Assembly: GCF_040045035.1 (NCBI RefSeq)
Contig: NZ_JBDZDS010000009.1
Location: 192,091-256,090 of the forward strand
Direction: 5' to 3'
Source: Pseudaminobacter sp040045035
GTDB lineage: Bacteria > Pseudomonadota > Alphaproteobacteria > Rhizobiales > Rhizobiaceae
Length of the DNA: 64,000 bases
This document shows positions 16,033 through 26,049 of the stretch, in pieces. Within the stretch, counting starts at the first letter, position 1; each line of letters begins with the position of its first letter. Under the pieces are notes generated by a model. The model was not told the origin of the DNA. It saw nothing but the letters and a program-made list of their open reading frames with translations, and did no database searches. The position numbers and the translations under genes are program-made.

Positions 16033-18084
16033 TTACGCCGCCTTTCCGCCAGCGTTCATCGCTTCGTCGGCCAGACGGCCGGTCAATTCGGCCATGTGAT
16101 CGAAGGCGGCGCGATAGCTGGCGACCCCGGCGGTGGCCGAACGCAGCTCAATGATGAGATTGCCGATCTCGGCCTGGGGCATGGTCGCTTCGATCACGTC
16201 CCAGCCGGGCCAGCCCGGCCGCGCATCGTAGCCGAGGATCTGGCCGCGCCGCTGCGGCACTATACCGGTGATGCGGGCGGTGGCGTCCGACGGGGTGAAG
16301 ATCTCCACCTTCATGATCGGCTCCAGCAACACCGGCGAGCAGGCGGCCAGGCCTTCCTTCATGGCGAGCTTGGCTGCCATCTGGAAAGCCATGTCCGATG
16401 AATCGACGGTGTGGTAGGAGCCGTCCGCGAGATTGACCGCGATGTCGACGATGGGAAAGCCGAGCGGACCGGAGCGGAGGAAGTCGCGCACCCCGGCCTC
16501 GACCGAGGGGATGTAAGTCTTCGGCACCACGCCGCCGGTGATCGTGTCGGTGAACTCGAAGCCTGTGCCGCGGGGCAGCGGTTTTATGTCCAGCACCACG
16601 TCGCCGAACTGGCCATGCCCGCCCGACTGCTTCTTGTGGCGACCGCGCTGCTGCGTCGCCTTGCGGATCGTCTCGCGGTAGGGCACTGCCGGCGGCCTTG
16701 CCTCGACCGGGATCTGGTATTTGCCTTCCAGGCGCTCGACGGTGACGCGCAGATGCATCTCGCCGTGGCCCGACAACACGGTCTCGCTCGAATCCTGCTG
16801 GTGGCGCAGGGACAGCGAGGGGTCTTCCTCGGCCAGCCGCTGGAGGGCGGTCGACATTCGCACATCGTCCTTGCGCTCCTTCGGGTGCACGGAGAAGGCG
16901 AATACGGGCTCGGGCAGCTCGAAGGTGACGAGCGGCTGCATGCCGCCCTTCGTGGCCGTCAGCGTCTGTCCTGTCCTGACATTGTCGAGCTTGCCGAGCG
17001 CAACCGTCTCGCCGACGTCCGCCGACGCCTGCTTGATCTGATCCTTGCCGAACATCCGGTAGATGCCGGACACTTTGGCGCTGGCTCCGCCGGGCATGAA
17101 CAGTTCGGCGCCATCGGCGACCGAGCCGGACAGGATGCGGGAGACCGAAAGCTTGCCGCCGTGGGCGGTGTGGATGGTCTTCATCACCTGGACCACGGTC
17201 TGGCCGCCGTTCGGCGCGTTGAGCCGCTTCCGGGTCGTCTCCACGTCCGGCGCATCGTGGCGGATCGCCTTGAGCAGACGTAGCACGCCGTTGCCCTTTT
17301 CGGCCGAGCCGATCAGCACCGGCGTCACCGCCCCGCTGCGCAGGTCTGCGGAAAGATCGTCGAAGATCGCGTCCTTGGGCGGTTCGATCTCTTCCAGCAA
17401 CTGCTCCATCAGCGCGTCGTCGTGATCGGCCAGCGTCTCGAGCATGGAGAAGCGCGCTTCCATCTCGCGCGCCTTTTCGTCGTTCGGGATTTCGGCGATC
17501 TGGCTTTCGGCATATTCGCGATAGACGTAGGCGCGCTCCAGCGCCAGGTCGATCGAGCCGACCACGACGCCATCCTTGCGCAGCGGTATCTGGCGCAGCA
17601 GCAGAGGCGTCCGGCTGGTCGACTGCAGCATCTTCAGCGTCTCGCGCACGCCGGCCTCGGTCTTGTCGACCTTGTTGAGGAACAGGATGCGCGGCACGCC
17701 GAGTTCGTCCAGCCTGCGCATGATGAGCTGCAGGGCCGGGATCTTCTTCTCGTCGGCTTCGGCCACGACCACGGCAAGGTCGCAGGCCGCCAGCACCGGC
17801 TCGGCCTCGAAGGCGAATTCGATCGAGCCGGGGCAATCTGCGAGGGTGAGGCTTTCGCCCATGAAGTCGGTCGTGGCGAAGGTCGCTTCCACGCTCATGG
17901 CGTGCGCCCGGGCCTCGGGCGAGTAATCGGATACGGTGTTTCCGGAAGAGATCGGATTCTGGCGAGGTATGGCGCCCGTGCGGGCGAGAATGGCTTCAAG
18001 AAGAGTGGTTTTACCGCTTGAAAAGGGACCGACGATGGCGATGCATTTCGGTCCCGTACGTCTTCCTCCAGCGCGATTGCCCAT
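16033..18084 (-). CDS. elongation factor G-like GTPase paralogue with altered switch residues
   Basis: 683 residues from ATG 18084, preceded by GGAGGAGGT. The five EF-G domains are recognisable: GTPase (1-270), domain II (about 285-370), III, IV (about 460-585) and V with the closing EF2-type motif. Key residues differ from true EF-G: the P-loop is GPFSSGKTT (19-27) instead of GHxDAGKTT, the switch I RGIT is replaced by HAMS, and the catalytic DTPGH is DCPGS (83-87), so the GTP-activating His is Ser. NKVD is kept. Such EF-G-like proteins are single-copy companions of fusA in many alphaproteobacteria; their role in translation is unclear. It stands alone, divergent from a peptide-binding protein. 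Confidence 0.9.
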   Translation of the reverse strand: MGNRAGGRRTGPKCIAIVGPFSSGKTTLLEAILARTGAIPRQNPISSGNTVSDYSPEARAHAMSVEATFATTDFMGESLTLADCPGSIEFAFEAEPVLAACDLAVVVAEADEKKIPALQLIMRRLDELGVPRILFLNKVDKTEAGVRETLKMLQSTSRTPLLLRQIPLRKDGVVVGSIDLALERAYVYREYAESQIAEIPNDEKAREMEARFSMLETLADHDDALMEQLLEEIEPPKDAIFDDLSADLRSGAVTPVLIGSAEKGNGVLRLLKAIRHDAPDVETTRKRLNAPNGGQTVVQVMKTIHTAHGGKLSVSRILSGSVADGAELFMPGGASAKVSGIYRMFGKDQIKQASADVGETVALGKLDNVRTGQTLTATKGGMQPLVTFELPEPVFAFSVHPKERKDDVRMSTALQRLAEEDPSLSLRHQQDSSETVLSGHGEMHLRVTVERLEGKYQIPVEARPPAVPYRETIRKATQQRGRHKKQSGGHGQFGDVVLDIKPLPRGTGFEFTDTITGGVVPKTYIPSVEAGVRDFLRSGPLGFPIVDIAVNLADGSYHTVDSSDMAFQMAAKLAMKEGLAACSPVLLEPIMKVEIFTPSDATARITGIVPQRRGQILGYDARPGWPGWDVIEATMPQAEIGNLIIELRSATAGVASYRAAFDHMAELTGRLADEAMNAGGKAA

Positions 18085-18384
18085 GATGATGCGACCTCCT
18101 CCTGATGCGAGAACACTCAGGCGGCGGCCGGCCTTCCGGCCGTCGCGTGGCGGAACCGTCCGATCCGCCAAAATCATCGTCACACGGGCAGGGGCCGAGG
18201 GCAAGGGAATTGCGCTCTGGCGCCTCCCTTGAACGCCAGAATAGCGACAGGAAATCAGATGCCGTTTGCGCCATCCGATGTCGCAGCCGGCCTATTGAGC
18301 CATCCACCCCCGCGGTCAATATCCATGCCGATAGGGGAACAACGACGGCAACAGTCGACCCGATCGAGGAGGAGAGATCGAAAC

Positions 18385-19974
18385 ATGTCGAATGAACTGG
18401 AATTCCTGAGCCGCGAAGTCGTGCGCGGACGCCTGTCGCGGCGCGACTTTCTCGGCCGCGCCGCAGCGCTTGGCGTGACCGCGGCGTTCGCCAACACGCT
18501 GATCGGCGGCGCCGCGCGCGCTGCAGGCCCGGTCAAGGGCGGCGTGCTCAAGGCCGGCATGGTGGGCGGCGAGTCCACCAACAGCCTCGATCCAGGCAGT
18601 TGGGCGAGCCAGGTGCCTTACACGCTGGGCCGCTGCTGGGGCGAGCAGCTTCTGGAGGTCTCGCCGACCGGCCAGATCGAGCCGCGCATTGCCGAAGAGT
18701 ACGACGCTTCAGCCGACGCCAAGACCTGGACCTTCAAGATCCGCAAGGGCGTGACCTTCCACAACGGCAAGGAGCTGACGCCGGCCGACGTGGTGGCCAC
18801 ACTGGAGCGGCACGCAGACGAGAACTCCAAATCCGCCGCGCTGCCCTTCGTCAGCGGCTTCGAGAGCGTCAAGGTCGACGGCGGCAATGTCGTCATCGTG
18901 CTCAAGGAGCCCAATGCCGACCTGCCTTACGTCGTCGGCGACTACCACCTGATGATCCAGCCGAACGGCGGCAAGGACGATCCGACCGCCGGTATCGGCA
19001 CCGGCCCCTACAAGGTCGTCTCCAACGAGCCTGGCGTGCGCCATGTCGGCGAGCGCTTCAAGGACTATTGGGCACCCGAAGCGCGCGGTCATGCCGACCA
19101 GATCGAGATCGTGGTGATCAACGATTCCACCGCGCGTATGTCGGCGCTGCAGGGCGGGCAGGTGCACATGATCAATCGCATCGAGCCCAAGATCATCGAG
19201 ATGCTCAAGCGCGTGCCGGGCGTGCAGATCCGCAACGTGCCGGGCAAGGGGCACTATGTCTTCATCGCCCACTGCAACACCGCGCCCTTCGACAACAACG
19301 ACCTGCGGCTGGCACTGAAATATGCCGTCGATCGCGAGGAAATGGTGCAGAAAGTCCTCGGCGGCTACGGCTCGGTCGGCAACGACATGCCGGTGACCGC
19401 CGCCTATGCGCTGTTCTCGGACGATATCGAGCAGCGCAAGTACGATCCCGACAAGGCGAAGTTCCACTTCAAGAAGTCGGGCCATGACGGACCGGTGCTG
19501 CTGCGCACTTCGGACGTGGCGTTCCCCGGTGCGGTCGATGCCGCCCAGCTCTATCAGCAGCAGGCGGCCAAGGCCGGTATCAACATCGAGGTGAAGCGCG
19601 AGCCCGGCGACGGCTACTGGTCGGAGGTGTGGAACAAGCAGCCCTTCTCCATGTCTTACTGGACGGGGCGGCCGACGCAGGACCAGGTCTATTCGATAGC
19701 CTATCTGTCCAACGCCGAGTGGAACGACACCCGCTTCTTCCGTCCGGACTTCGACAAGCTGATCTTCGCCGCCCGCGCCGAGCTCGACCAGGCCAAGCGC
19801 AAGGAGATCTATCGCCAGGCGGGCGTGATGCTGCGCGACGAGGGCGGCGTGATCATCCCGATGTTCAACAACTACGTCGACGCCACCAGCGAAAAGGTCG
19901 GCGGCTGGGTCGACGATCCGAACGGCGAGCTGATGGGCAGCCACGCACTGACCAAGTGCTGGTTGGAAGCTTGA
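18385..19974 (+). CDS. Tat-exported ABC transporter substrate-binding protein (family 5, peptide/nickel type)
   Basis: 529 residues from ATG 18385, with GGAGGAG 12 bases upstream. The N-terminus carries a twin-arginine signal (RGRLSRRDFLGRAAALGVTA, cleavage after AARA), so it is exported folded. The mature part is an SBP_bac_5 protein: SWASQVPYTLGRCWGEQLLE, WTFKIRKGVTFHNGKELTPA, GIGTGPYKVV and NDLRLALKYAVDREEMVQKV. Family members bind oligopeptides, sugars or opines. No permease or ATPase genes follow: a strong terminator comes next and then an unrelated aminotransferase, so it is an orphan binding protein or works with a transporter encoded elsewhere. Confidence 0.92.
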   Translation: MSNELEFLSREVVRGRLSRRDFLGRAAALGVTAAFANTLIGGAARAAGPVKGGVLKAGMVGGESTNSLDPGSWASQVPYTLGRCWGEQLLEVSPTGQIEPRIAEEYDASADAKTWTFKIRKGVTFHNGKELTPADVVATLERHADENSKSAALPFVSGFESVKVDGGNVVIVLKEPNADLPYVVGDYHLMIQPNGGKDDPTAGIGTGPYKVVSNEPGVRHVGERFKDYWAPEARGHADQIEIVVINDSTARMSALQGGQVHMINRIEPKIIEMLKRVPGVQIRNVPGKGHYVFIAHCNTAPFDNNDLRLALKYAVDREEMVQKVLGGYGSVGNDMPVTAAYALFSDDIEQRKYDPDKAKFHFKKSGHDGPVLLRTSDVAFPGAVDAAQLYQQQAAKAGINIEVKREPGDGYWSEVWNKQPFSMSYWTGRPTQDQVYSIAYLSNAEWNDTRFFRPDFDKLIFAARAELDQAKRKEIYRQAGVMLRDEGGVIIPMFNNYVDATSEKVGGWVDDPNGELMGSHALTKCWLEA

Positions 19975-20043
19975 TCATCTGGCGGCTGGCGGCACCGCTC
20001 GCCGGCCTCCTTTGACGGCATCAAGCTCTCATGGCATTGAAAT

Positions 20044-20074
20044 AAAAAACCCGGCGTCTCCGCCGGGCTTTTTT
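20044..20074. terminator. bidirectional rho-independent terminator
   Basis: AAAAAACCCGGCG (20044-20056), loop TCTC, CGCCGGG (20061-20067), C and six T (20069-20074). The A and T runs on both sides let it serve the binding-protein gene and the convergent aminotransferase gene. Confidence 0.92.
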
Positions 20075-20096
20075 CGTTTCAGGGCTACTGACCGGA

Positions 20097-21299
<1,203 letters not shown>

Positions 21300-21438
21300 G
21301 AGTTCATCTCCATTTCATGGGCAGCCTGGGATTGGCGGCGCTTTTCATGTCGGATTGTGCGGCAAATCGCAAGCGTCGCATAGCAGGACACGAGATAATT
21401 CGCGGGCCGGGCGGTTCATTAACGTGCGATAAAAACTT

Positions 21439-22365
21439 ATGTGCGAATGTTTCGCATCAATATCGGAGCCAACAAGAATCGTGTCTCGCACTGTCGGGCC
21501 CGCCCAGATAATCCGACAGAGCGCCGGAACCTCCAGGGCCTCCTGGGGAGCGTTTGTTCTGGAGACGGCATTTCAGCCGATTTTTGCCTTCCAACCTGGG
21601 GGCAAGCCCAAGATCGTTGCCTATGAAGGGTTGGTGCGCCCCTCGCTGGGTGGCGAGCGCATATCGCCCGGTATCTTCTTCAGCGCGATCGCGGTGTCCG
21701 AACGACTGGATGTCGAGACACTCACCCGCACCCTGCACTTGCACAATGCCGCAGCCTGCCTGGCGCCAGACGCTACCATCTTCGTGAACTTCGATCCGTC
21801 GCTTTTCACCGAACGGTCGGTGGCCGCCGGTGCGCTGGACGACATGCGCAAGGTGATGCGCGAGGTGGGGATCGATCCGTGCCGGGTTGTCTGCGAAGTG
21901 ACGGAGCAGAAGGCCGCGTCGCCCGAGGCGCTGCAAGCCTTCGTCAAGGCACTGCGGGCGGGTGGGTTGCGGATCGCCATCGACGACTACGGTGCGGAGG
22001 ATTCCGACATCAAGCGGGTGAAGGCCCTGCGCCCCGACATCGTGAAGTTTGACGCCCAGTGGATCGGCCGACTGATGGCCACGGGTGCGGGCTTTGCGCT
22101 TCTGACCGCCATGGTCGAAAAATTCGCGGAGCAGGGCATCACCACTGTGTTCGAGGGCATCGAGGAAGGCTGGCAACTGGAGCTTGCCGAAAAATCCGGC
22201 GCTTCCATGGTGCAGGGTTTTGTTCTCGCGCGGCCGGAAATCGTCCAAAGCAGCTTCCAGCCGAAGCCGGCGGAGGAGACGACGAAAGAGCTGGCGGCGC
22301 CAGAGCCCGACGCCAAGGCAGCGAAGAAGCCCCAAAAACGGTTCGGCCGCAGGGAAACGAACTGA
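21439..22365 (+). CDS. stand-alone EAL-domain c-di-GMP phosphodiesterase-like protein
   Basis: A cytoplasmic protein of 308 residues (294 if it starts at GTG 21481, which has GGAG upstream). A single EAL domain spans about 40-270. The signature is EGL (YEGLVRP) rather than EAL, but the catalytic set looks complete: VNFDP (Asn), VCEVTEQ (Glu), IAIDDYG (Asp pair), VKFDAQ (Lys), FEGIEE (Glu) and VQGF (Gln). Loop 6 (DDYGAEDSD in place of DDFGTGYSS) is divergent, which in other EAL proteins weakens dimerisation or activity. The C-terminal 40 residues are a charged tail (KAAKKPQKRFGRRETN). Weak phosphodiesterase or c-di-GMP-binding activity are both possible. Confidence 0.86.
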   Translation: MCECFASISEPTRIVSRTVGPAQIIRQSAGTSRASWGAFVLETAFQPIFAFQPGGKPKIVAYEGLVRPSLGGERISPGIFFSAIAVSERLDVETLTRTLHLHNAAACLAPDATIFVNFDPSLFTERSVAAGALDDMRKVMREVGIDPCRVVCEVTEQKAASPEALQAFVKALRAGGLRIAIDDYGAEDSDIKRVKALRPDIVKFDAQWIGRLMATGAGFALLTAMVEKFAEQGITTVFEGIEEGWQLELAEKSGASMVQGFVLARPEIVQSSFQPKPAEETTKELAAPEPDAKAAKKPQKRFGRRETN

Positions 22366-22497
22366 GCATCGGCTTGGCGCAGGTTTGCCTCGCGGCTGCG
22401 CCGGATCCATCAGCCGAAATGATCTACCGACCAAAACAAATCACTGGATGCGCACCGGCACCAGGGCGATAGTCGCCTCTTTCGGAAAGGGGTGCAC

Positions 22498-23109
22498 ATG
22501 ATCAAGCTTTATGGAATGGTCGACAGCGGCAATTGCTACAAGCCGCGATTGCTGATGGCCAAGCTCGGCCTGTCGTTCGAGCATGTCGAGGTCAGCTCTC
22601 ACAGCGGCGCCACGCGGACGCCCGACTATCTGGCAAAGAATCCCAACGGCATGGTGCCGCTCTTGGAACTGGAGGACGGCCGGTTGCTGGCCGAGTCCAA
22701 TGCGATCCTGCTCTACTTCGCCGAAGGAACGCCGCTGCTGCCGGCCGACCGCTATGCGCGTGGGCTAGCCTATCAATGGCTGTTCTTCGAGCAGTACAGC
22801 CACGAGCCTTACATTGCGGTGCGCAAGGCGCTGCTGACCGTTCCGGGACGCGCTAAGGATGCGACGCCCGAGCGCCTAGCTCTGACCCTGGAGCGTGGCA
22901 ACAAGGCACTTGGCGTCATGGAAAAGCATCTCGCGCAGAACGACTTTTTCGCTGGCAGCGCCATGAGCGTGGCCGACATTGCGCTCTATGCCTACACCCA
23001 CGAGGCCGGGAAGGGGGGCTTTGATCTTGCTGCCTATCCGGCGGTGACGGACTGGCTGGCGCGTGTGCGGGCCGAGCCCGGCCACGTGCCGATCGAGTGG
23101 CTGCCCTGA
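22498..23109 (+). CDS. glutathione S-transferase family protein
   Basis: 203 residues from ATG 22498, preceded by GGAAAGGGG. Thioredoxin-fold N-terminal domain: IKLYGMVDSGNCYKPRLLMA (Ser/Cys at the glutathione site), PNGMVPLLELEDGRLLAESN (the cis-Pro and ES motif that bind glutathione). The alpha-helical C-terminal domain contains FFAGSAMSVADIALYAYTHE, the N-capping box and Asp typical of GSTs. Likely cytosolic conjugation or reduction of electrophiles; the substrate is unknown. The length is normal for beta/theta-like bacterial GSTs. Confidence 0.91.
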   Translation: MIKLYGMVDSGNCYKPRLLMAKLGLSFEHVEVSSHSGATRTPDYLAKNPNGMVPLLELEDGRLLAESNAILLYFAEGTPLLPADRYARGLAYQWLFFEQYSHEPYIAVRKALLTVPGRAKDATPERLALTLERGNKALGVMEKHLAQNDFFAGSAMSVADIALYAYTHEAGKGGFDLAAYPAVTDWLARVRAEPGHVPIEWLP

Positions 23110-23162
23110 GCCTGTGTTCCCGGCAGCCAATCGCTGTCGGTGCCGGCTTTCAACTTTCGATG

Positions 23163-23188
23163 AAAAAAAGGCGGGGTGTTGCCCCGCC
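23163..23188 (-). terminator. rho-independent terminator, minus strand, after cspA
   Basis: On the minus strand GGCGGGG (23188-23182), loop, CCCCGCC (23176-23170), then seven T (complement of 23169-23163). It faces the cold-shock gene, which ends 163 bases upstream; on the plus strand the T run is missing. Confidence 0.8.
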
Positions 23189-23350
23189 TTCCATGCCCGA
23201 TCGGGCTGATCTGGAGTTCACCGACCAGGTCCGGCGGCAATCTGCCGCGTCGGCCCCTAGCCTTGACCTTCGGCGCGCTTGTCGCGCAGCCGCCAGTACA
23301 TCCGTGACTTGCTGAGCGCTCCGAACCGCCGGTCCGGCGCGCGCCTCAAA

Positions 23351-23563
23351 TCAGCCGGCCTTGGAGAGAGAGCCGGCAGCGGACTTGCCGGTGCGGCGGT
23401 CCTGCTCGATCTCGAAATTGATCTTCTGGCCGTCGGTCAGGGTGGACATGCCAGCGCGCTCAACGGCGGAGATGTGAACGAAAACGTCCGCGCCGCCAGC
23501 GTCGGGCTGGATGAAGCCGAAGCCCTTGGTTGCGTTGAACCACTTTACGGTGCCGGTTGCCAT
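23351..23563 (-). CDS. cspA: cold-shock domain protein
   Basis: 70 residues from ATG 23563 with AAGGAA upstream; full-length Csp. RNP1 KGFGFIQ and RNP2 VFVHISA, the two RNA/ssDNA-binding motifs, are intact, and the opening MATGTVKWFNATKGFG is canonical. It acts as an RNA chaperone; expression in cold or growth transitions is typical. A leader of up to 250 non-coding bases precedes it and the transcript appears to end at the terminator at 23163-23188, leaving a 3' region of about 160 bases that could hold a very small second frame (see findings). Confidence 0.95.
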   Translation of the reverse strand: MATGTVKWFNATKGFGFIQPDAGGADVFVHISAVERAGMSTLTDGQKINFEIEQDRRTGKSAAGSLSKAG

Positions 23564-23860
23564 GTGCTTGTATTCCTTGCGTTTGCAACGTTGTTTGACT
23601 GGCATCATCCAGTCGTGGGTATCGAGATTTTGGGGATAGACGTAAGCAAACGCGACAAAAGTCGCGAGACTACAAGATCAATCGGCCGAAATATCAACGC
23701 GCTCGATATAGAGCTTCTCGGTTGCAAGCACAAGAGGGGGGCGTGCCGATCAATTCACCGCTTTCAAACGCTCCGTACCGATCCTGCCATTCTTCCGGCC
23801 ATTTCCGCCCATAGCGCGAGAAGGCCGGGCGGGGATGTGCCGGCTTTCATGGAGGTGTTG

Positions 23861-24187
23861 GTGAAATCTGTGGTGCTTGCTCTCTGCCTGCTGACGCTCG
23901 CGTCCGAAGCGCAGGCAATTTCCCGTTACGATTCAACGAGCATGGGCTGCGCGCAGGTTCAGTCCAGCATCGATCTCGAGGGCGCGGTGATCTTGCGCTA
24001 TCGCTCGCCGCGTGATCCTTCCATCGAGCGCTACGACCGCTATGTGTGCGACCGGCGCTTCTGCAAGCACAATGAGCGCGCCGAAACCACCATGGTGCCG
24101 ACGGCCGACAGCAAGGCCTGCCCGGTGCGCGAATGCCGCCTGGTCGAGCCGGAGCGCCGGCCGAAGCTGCTGCGCCGCCACTACTAG
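23861..24187 (+). CDS. small secreted cysteine-containing protein, unknown function
   Basis: 108 residues from GTG 23861, chosen because GGAGGT lies at 23851-23856; an ATG at 23849 is in frame but has no site. A signal peptide (KSVVLALCLLTLASEAQA) precedes a short mature protein with six Cys (MGCAQV, YVCDRRFCKHNE, ACPVRECRL), which probably form disulfides in the periplasm. It ends with basic residues (RRPKLLRRHY). No family is recognised with certainty; homologues are common as 'hypothetical proteins' in rhizobia. Its stop overlaps the 3' end of the alkyltransferase gene by four bases. Confidence 0.75.
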   Translation: MKSVVLALCLLTLASEAQAISRYDSTSMGCAQVQSSIDLEGAVILRYRSPRDPSIERYDRYVCDRRFCKHNERAETTMVPTADSKACPVRECRLVEPERRPKLLRRHY

Positions 24188-24765
24188 AATCCGAACGACG
24201 CCTGCGCCGGCGGCGGCGGGCCGACCCGCACGCCTTCCAACTCGAGCAGCCGCTCCTTGGTGGACGAGCCGCCCGGCGCCGAAAAGCCGCCGATCTTGCC
24301 GCCGGCCGCAAGAATACGGTGGCAGGGCACGACGATGGGCACCGGATTTTTGCCGAGCGCCTGGCCGGTCTCGCGCGCCAGCCCGGCATGGCCGGCGCGG
24401 CTTGCCAGTTCGCCATAGGTCGTGACCTCGCCGAACCCCAGCCGGCGCGCGGCGTCGTAGATCGCCAGCCGGAAGGCGTCGGCGGTGCCGAGATCGACCG
24501 CGACGCCAGAAAAATCTACCGTCTCGCCGGCCGCATAGCGCCGGATCGGCGCCACTGCCTCGGTTACCTGCGGAGGTAACTCCTCGGCCGCGCACTCCAC
24601 CGGCCGGCCGCCATCGGCGCCGGGCAGGGTGGCCAGCAGCCGCCTTTGCGTGGTGGCGCGGTCGTGCTCGGGCAGTTGCAGCCGCGTCAGGCCGCGCCCG
24701 CTCCAGGCAATGCCGATCCAGCCCAGCTCGGTTTCGAAGAGATGATAGGGAAGGGGAGAAGACAT
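24184..24765 (-). CDS. ogt: methylated-DNA-[protein]-cysteine S-methyltransferase (Ogt type)
   Basis: 193 residues. The C-terminal domain has the DNA-binding GEVTTYGELASRAGHAG, the Asn in GKNPVPIVVP and the active-site PCHR with the acceptor Cys, followed by GKIGGFSAPGGSSTKERLLE. The N-terminal domain is the Ogt-like fold, with no Ada metal-binding cysteines. It directly repairs O6-methylguanine in the cytoplasm by irreversible transfer to the Cys. The tail (VGPPPPAQASFGF) is unusual. It ends four bases inside the convergent secreted-protein gene. Confidence 0.94.
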   Translation of the reverse strand: MSSPLPYHLFETELGWIGIAWSGRGLTRLQLPEHDRATTQRRLLATLPGADGGRPVECAAEELPPQVTEAVAPIRRYAAGETVDFSGVAVDLGTADAFRLAIYDAARRLGFGEVTTYGELASRAGHAGLARETGQALGKNPVPIVVPCHRILAAGGKIGGFSAPGGSSTKERLLELEGVRVGPPPPAQASFGF

Positions 24766-24816
24766 GAGGCGCTTTCCGGACTTCTGCCGCTTATAGCACG
24801 GTTAACGAATTGGTAC

Positions 24817-24837
24817 AAATGCAGAACAGGTGCATTT
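24817..24837. promoter_or_regulatory. candidate operator between ogt and the transglycosylase gene
   Basis: AAATGCA (24817-24823) and TGCATTT (24831-24837) form a perfect 7-bp dyad with a 7-base centre, extended by GGTA (24812-24815) and TACC (24840-24843). It lies about 50 bases before the ogt start in a divergent intergenic region. A regulator has not been identified. Confidence 0.35.
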
Positions 24838-24958
24838 CTTACCTTCTGAAACACCAGTTGATCGGCCTCGTTATTGCGATCTTGACCCGGCAGGTTGCCG
24901 GCACGGCGTGGGTCATGTAGAGATTTTCGGGCGGGACGGGTATTTTTAAACGATTTCA

Positions 24959-26008
24959 GTGAGAGTGGGCTTGCCCAATTTGCGGATTTTCCTGGCTGTC
25001 GGCGTTGCGCTTTCTGCGGCGAGCCTGTCGGCCTGTACTTCCACCGGCAATGGTGTTTCGCCCGATCTGGCGCTGAATACCGCCGTGCCCGTCGAGGAAG
25101 AAGAGAGCGCCGACTTTCCGCTGCCCGAAACGGTTGCCGTGCTGCCGACCGCCTATGCGCCGGTCGATGGCGCGCCGGTGCCGCTGGTGGCCGAGGCGAC
25201 CGAGGCTCCGGCCGACGCCACCGCGCTGGTGGCCGAGGCGGCACTGCCCGAAGGCACGCTTCCGCCGCCGTCCCGGCCGGGCGACCCGATCGCGGCCGCT
25301 CAGCCGCAGCAGCAGCCGGCCACCGTGCAGGTGGCCTCGCTGGAGCCGGTGGCGCCGCCCAGCGCCTATGCCACGCCCGAGGCCGGCGCATCCTCCGGCA
25401 AGGTCGACCAGCTCATCGCCAAATACGCCGCCGTCTACGAGGTGCCGGTCGATCTGGTGCGCCACGTGGTCAAGCGCGAGAGCAATTTTTATCCCGGCGC
25501 CTACAACAAGGGCCATTGGGGCCTGATGCAGATCAAGCACTCCACCGCGCGCGGCCTCGGCTATGACGGCCCGCCGAACGGCCTGCTCGACGCCGAGACC
25601 AACCTGAAATACGCGGTGAAGTATCTGCGCGGCGCGCTGCTCGTTGCCGACGGCGACTATGCGCGCGCCGACAACCTCTACCGGCGCGGCTATTACTACG
25701 ATGCCAAGCGCAAGGGCCTGCTGACCGAGACCGGCATGGGCGCCGACCGTCACCGCATGCGCAGCAGGGAAGAGGTTGCCGAGGCAGCTCAGCCGCAGAT
25801 CGAATTCCCGCCGGTGGCGGAGGTCATTCCGGCCTCGGTGCAGGGCGAATTTCCGCCGGCGCCCGCCGCGCCTGATGCGACGCCGGCGCCCGCCGCGCTG
25901 GGCGCGACGCCGGTTGCTGCCCCCTCGGCCGACATGCCGGTGATCACGCCTGCCACCGCGCCCGTGCCCACCGCCGCGCCCGCCGGTGCGGCGACTGTGG
26001 GCGCCTGA
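24959..26008 (+). CDS. lytic transglycosylase (SLT domain) lipoprotein
   Basis: 349 residues from GTG 24959. The signal sequence ends with a lipobox (SAASLSAC), so it is a lipoprotein. Residues about 35-145 are a low-complexity Ala/Pro/Glu linker. The SLT catalytic domain lies at about 148-250: VDLVRHVVKRESNFYPGAYN with the catalytic Glu (KRES), then KGHWGLMQIKHSTARGLGYD and NLKYAVKYLRGALLVADGDY. Beyond 260 is another Ala/Pro tail (APAAPDATPAPAALGATP). It cleaves murein between MurNAc and GlcNAc at the outer membrane. The normal GLMQI motif is intact. No operon partner is obvious. Confidence 0.9.
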   Translation: MRVGLPNLRIFLAVGVALSAASLSACTSTGNGVSPDLALNTAVPVEEEESADFPLPETVAVLPTAYAPVDGAPVPLVAEATEAPADATALVAEAALPEGTLPPPSRPGDPIAAAQPQQQPATVQVASLEPVAPPSAYATPEAGASSGKVDQLIAKYAAVYEVPVDLVRHVVKRESNFYPGAYNKGHWGLMQIKHSTARGLGYDGPPNGLLDAETNLKYAVKYLRGALLVADGDYARADNLYRRGYYYDAKRKGLLTETGMGADRHRMRSREEVAEAAQPQIEFPPVAEVIPASVQGEFPPAPAAPDATPAPAALGATPVAAPSADMPVITPATAPVPTAAPAGAATVGA

Positions 26009-26049
26009 CCCGGCTTTTGGCCCGCGCTCCGGAACCCCAAGGGAGCGGC

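Noticed and set aside
16148..17836. A 562-codon minus-strand frame inside the EF-G-like gene
   Set aside because: Arg-rich shadow in another frame of a clear homologous protein.
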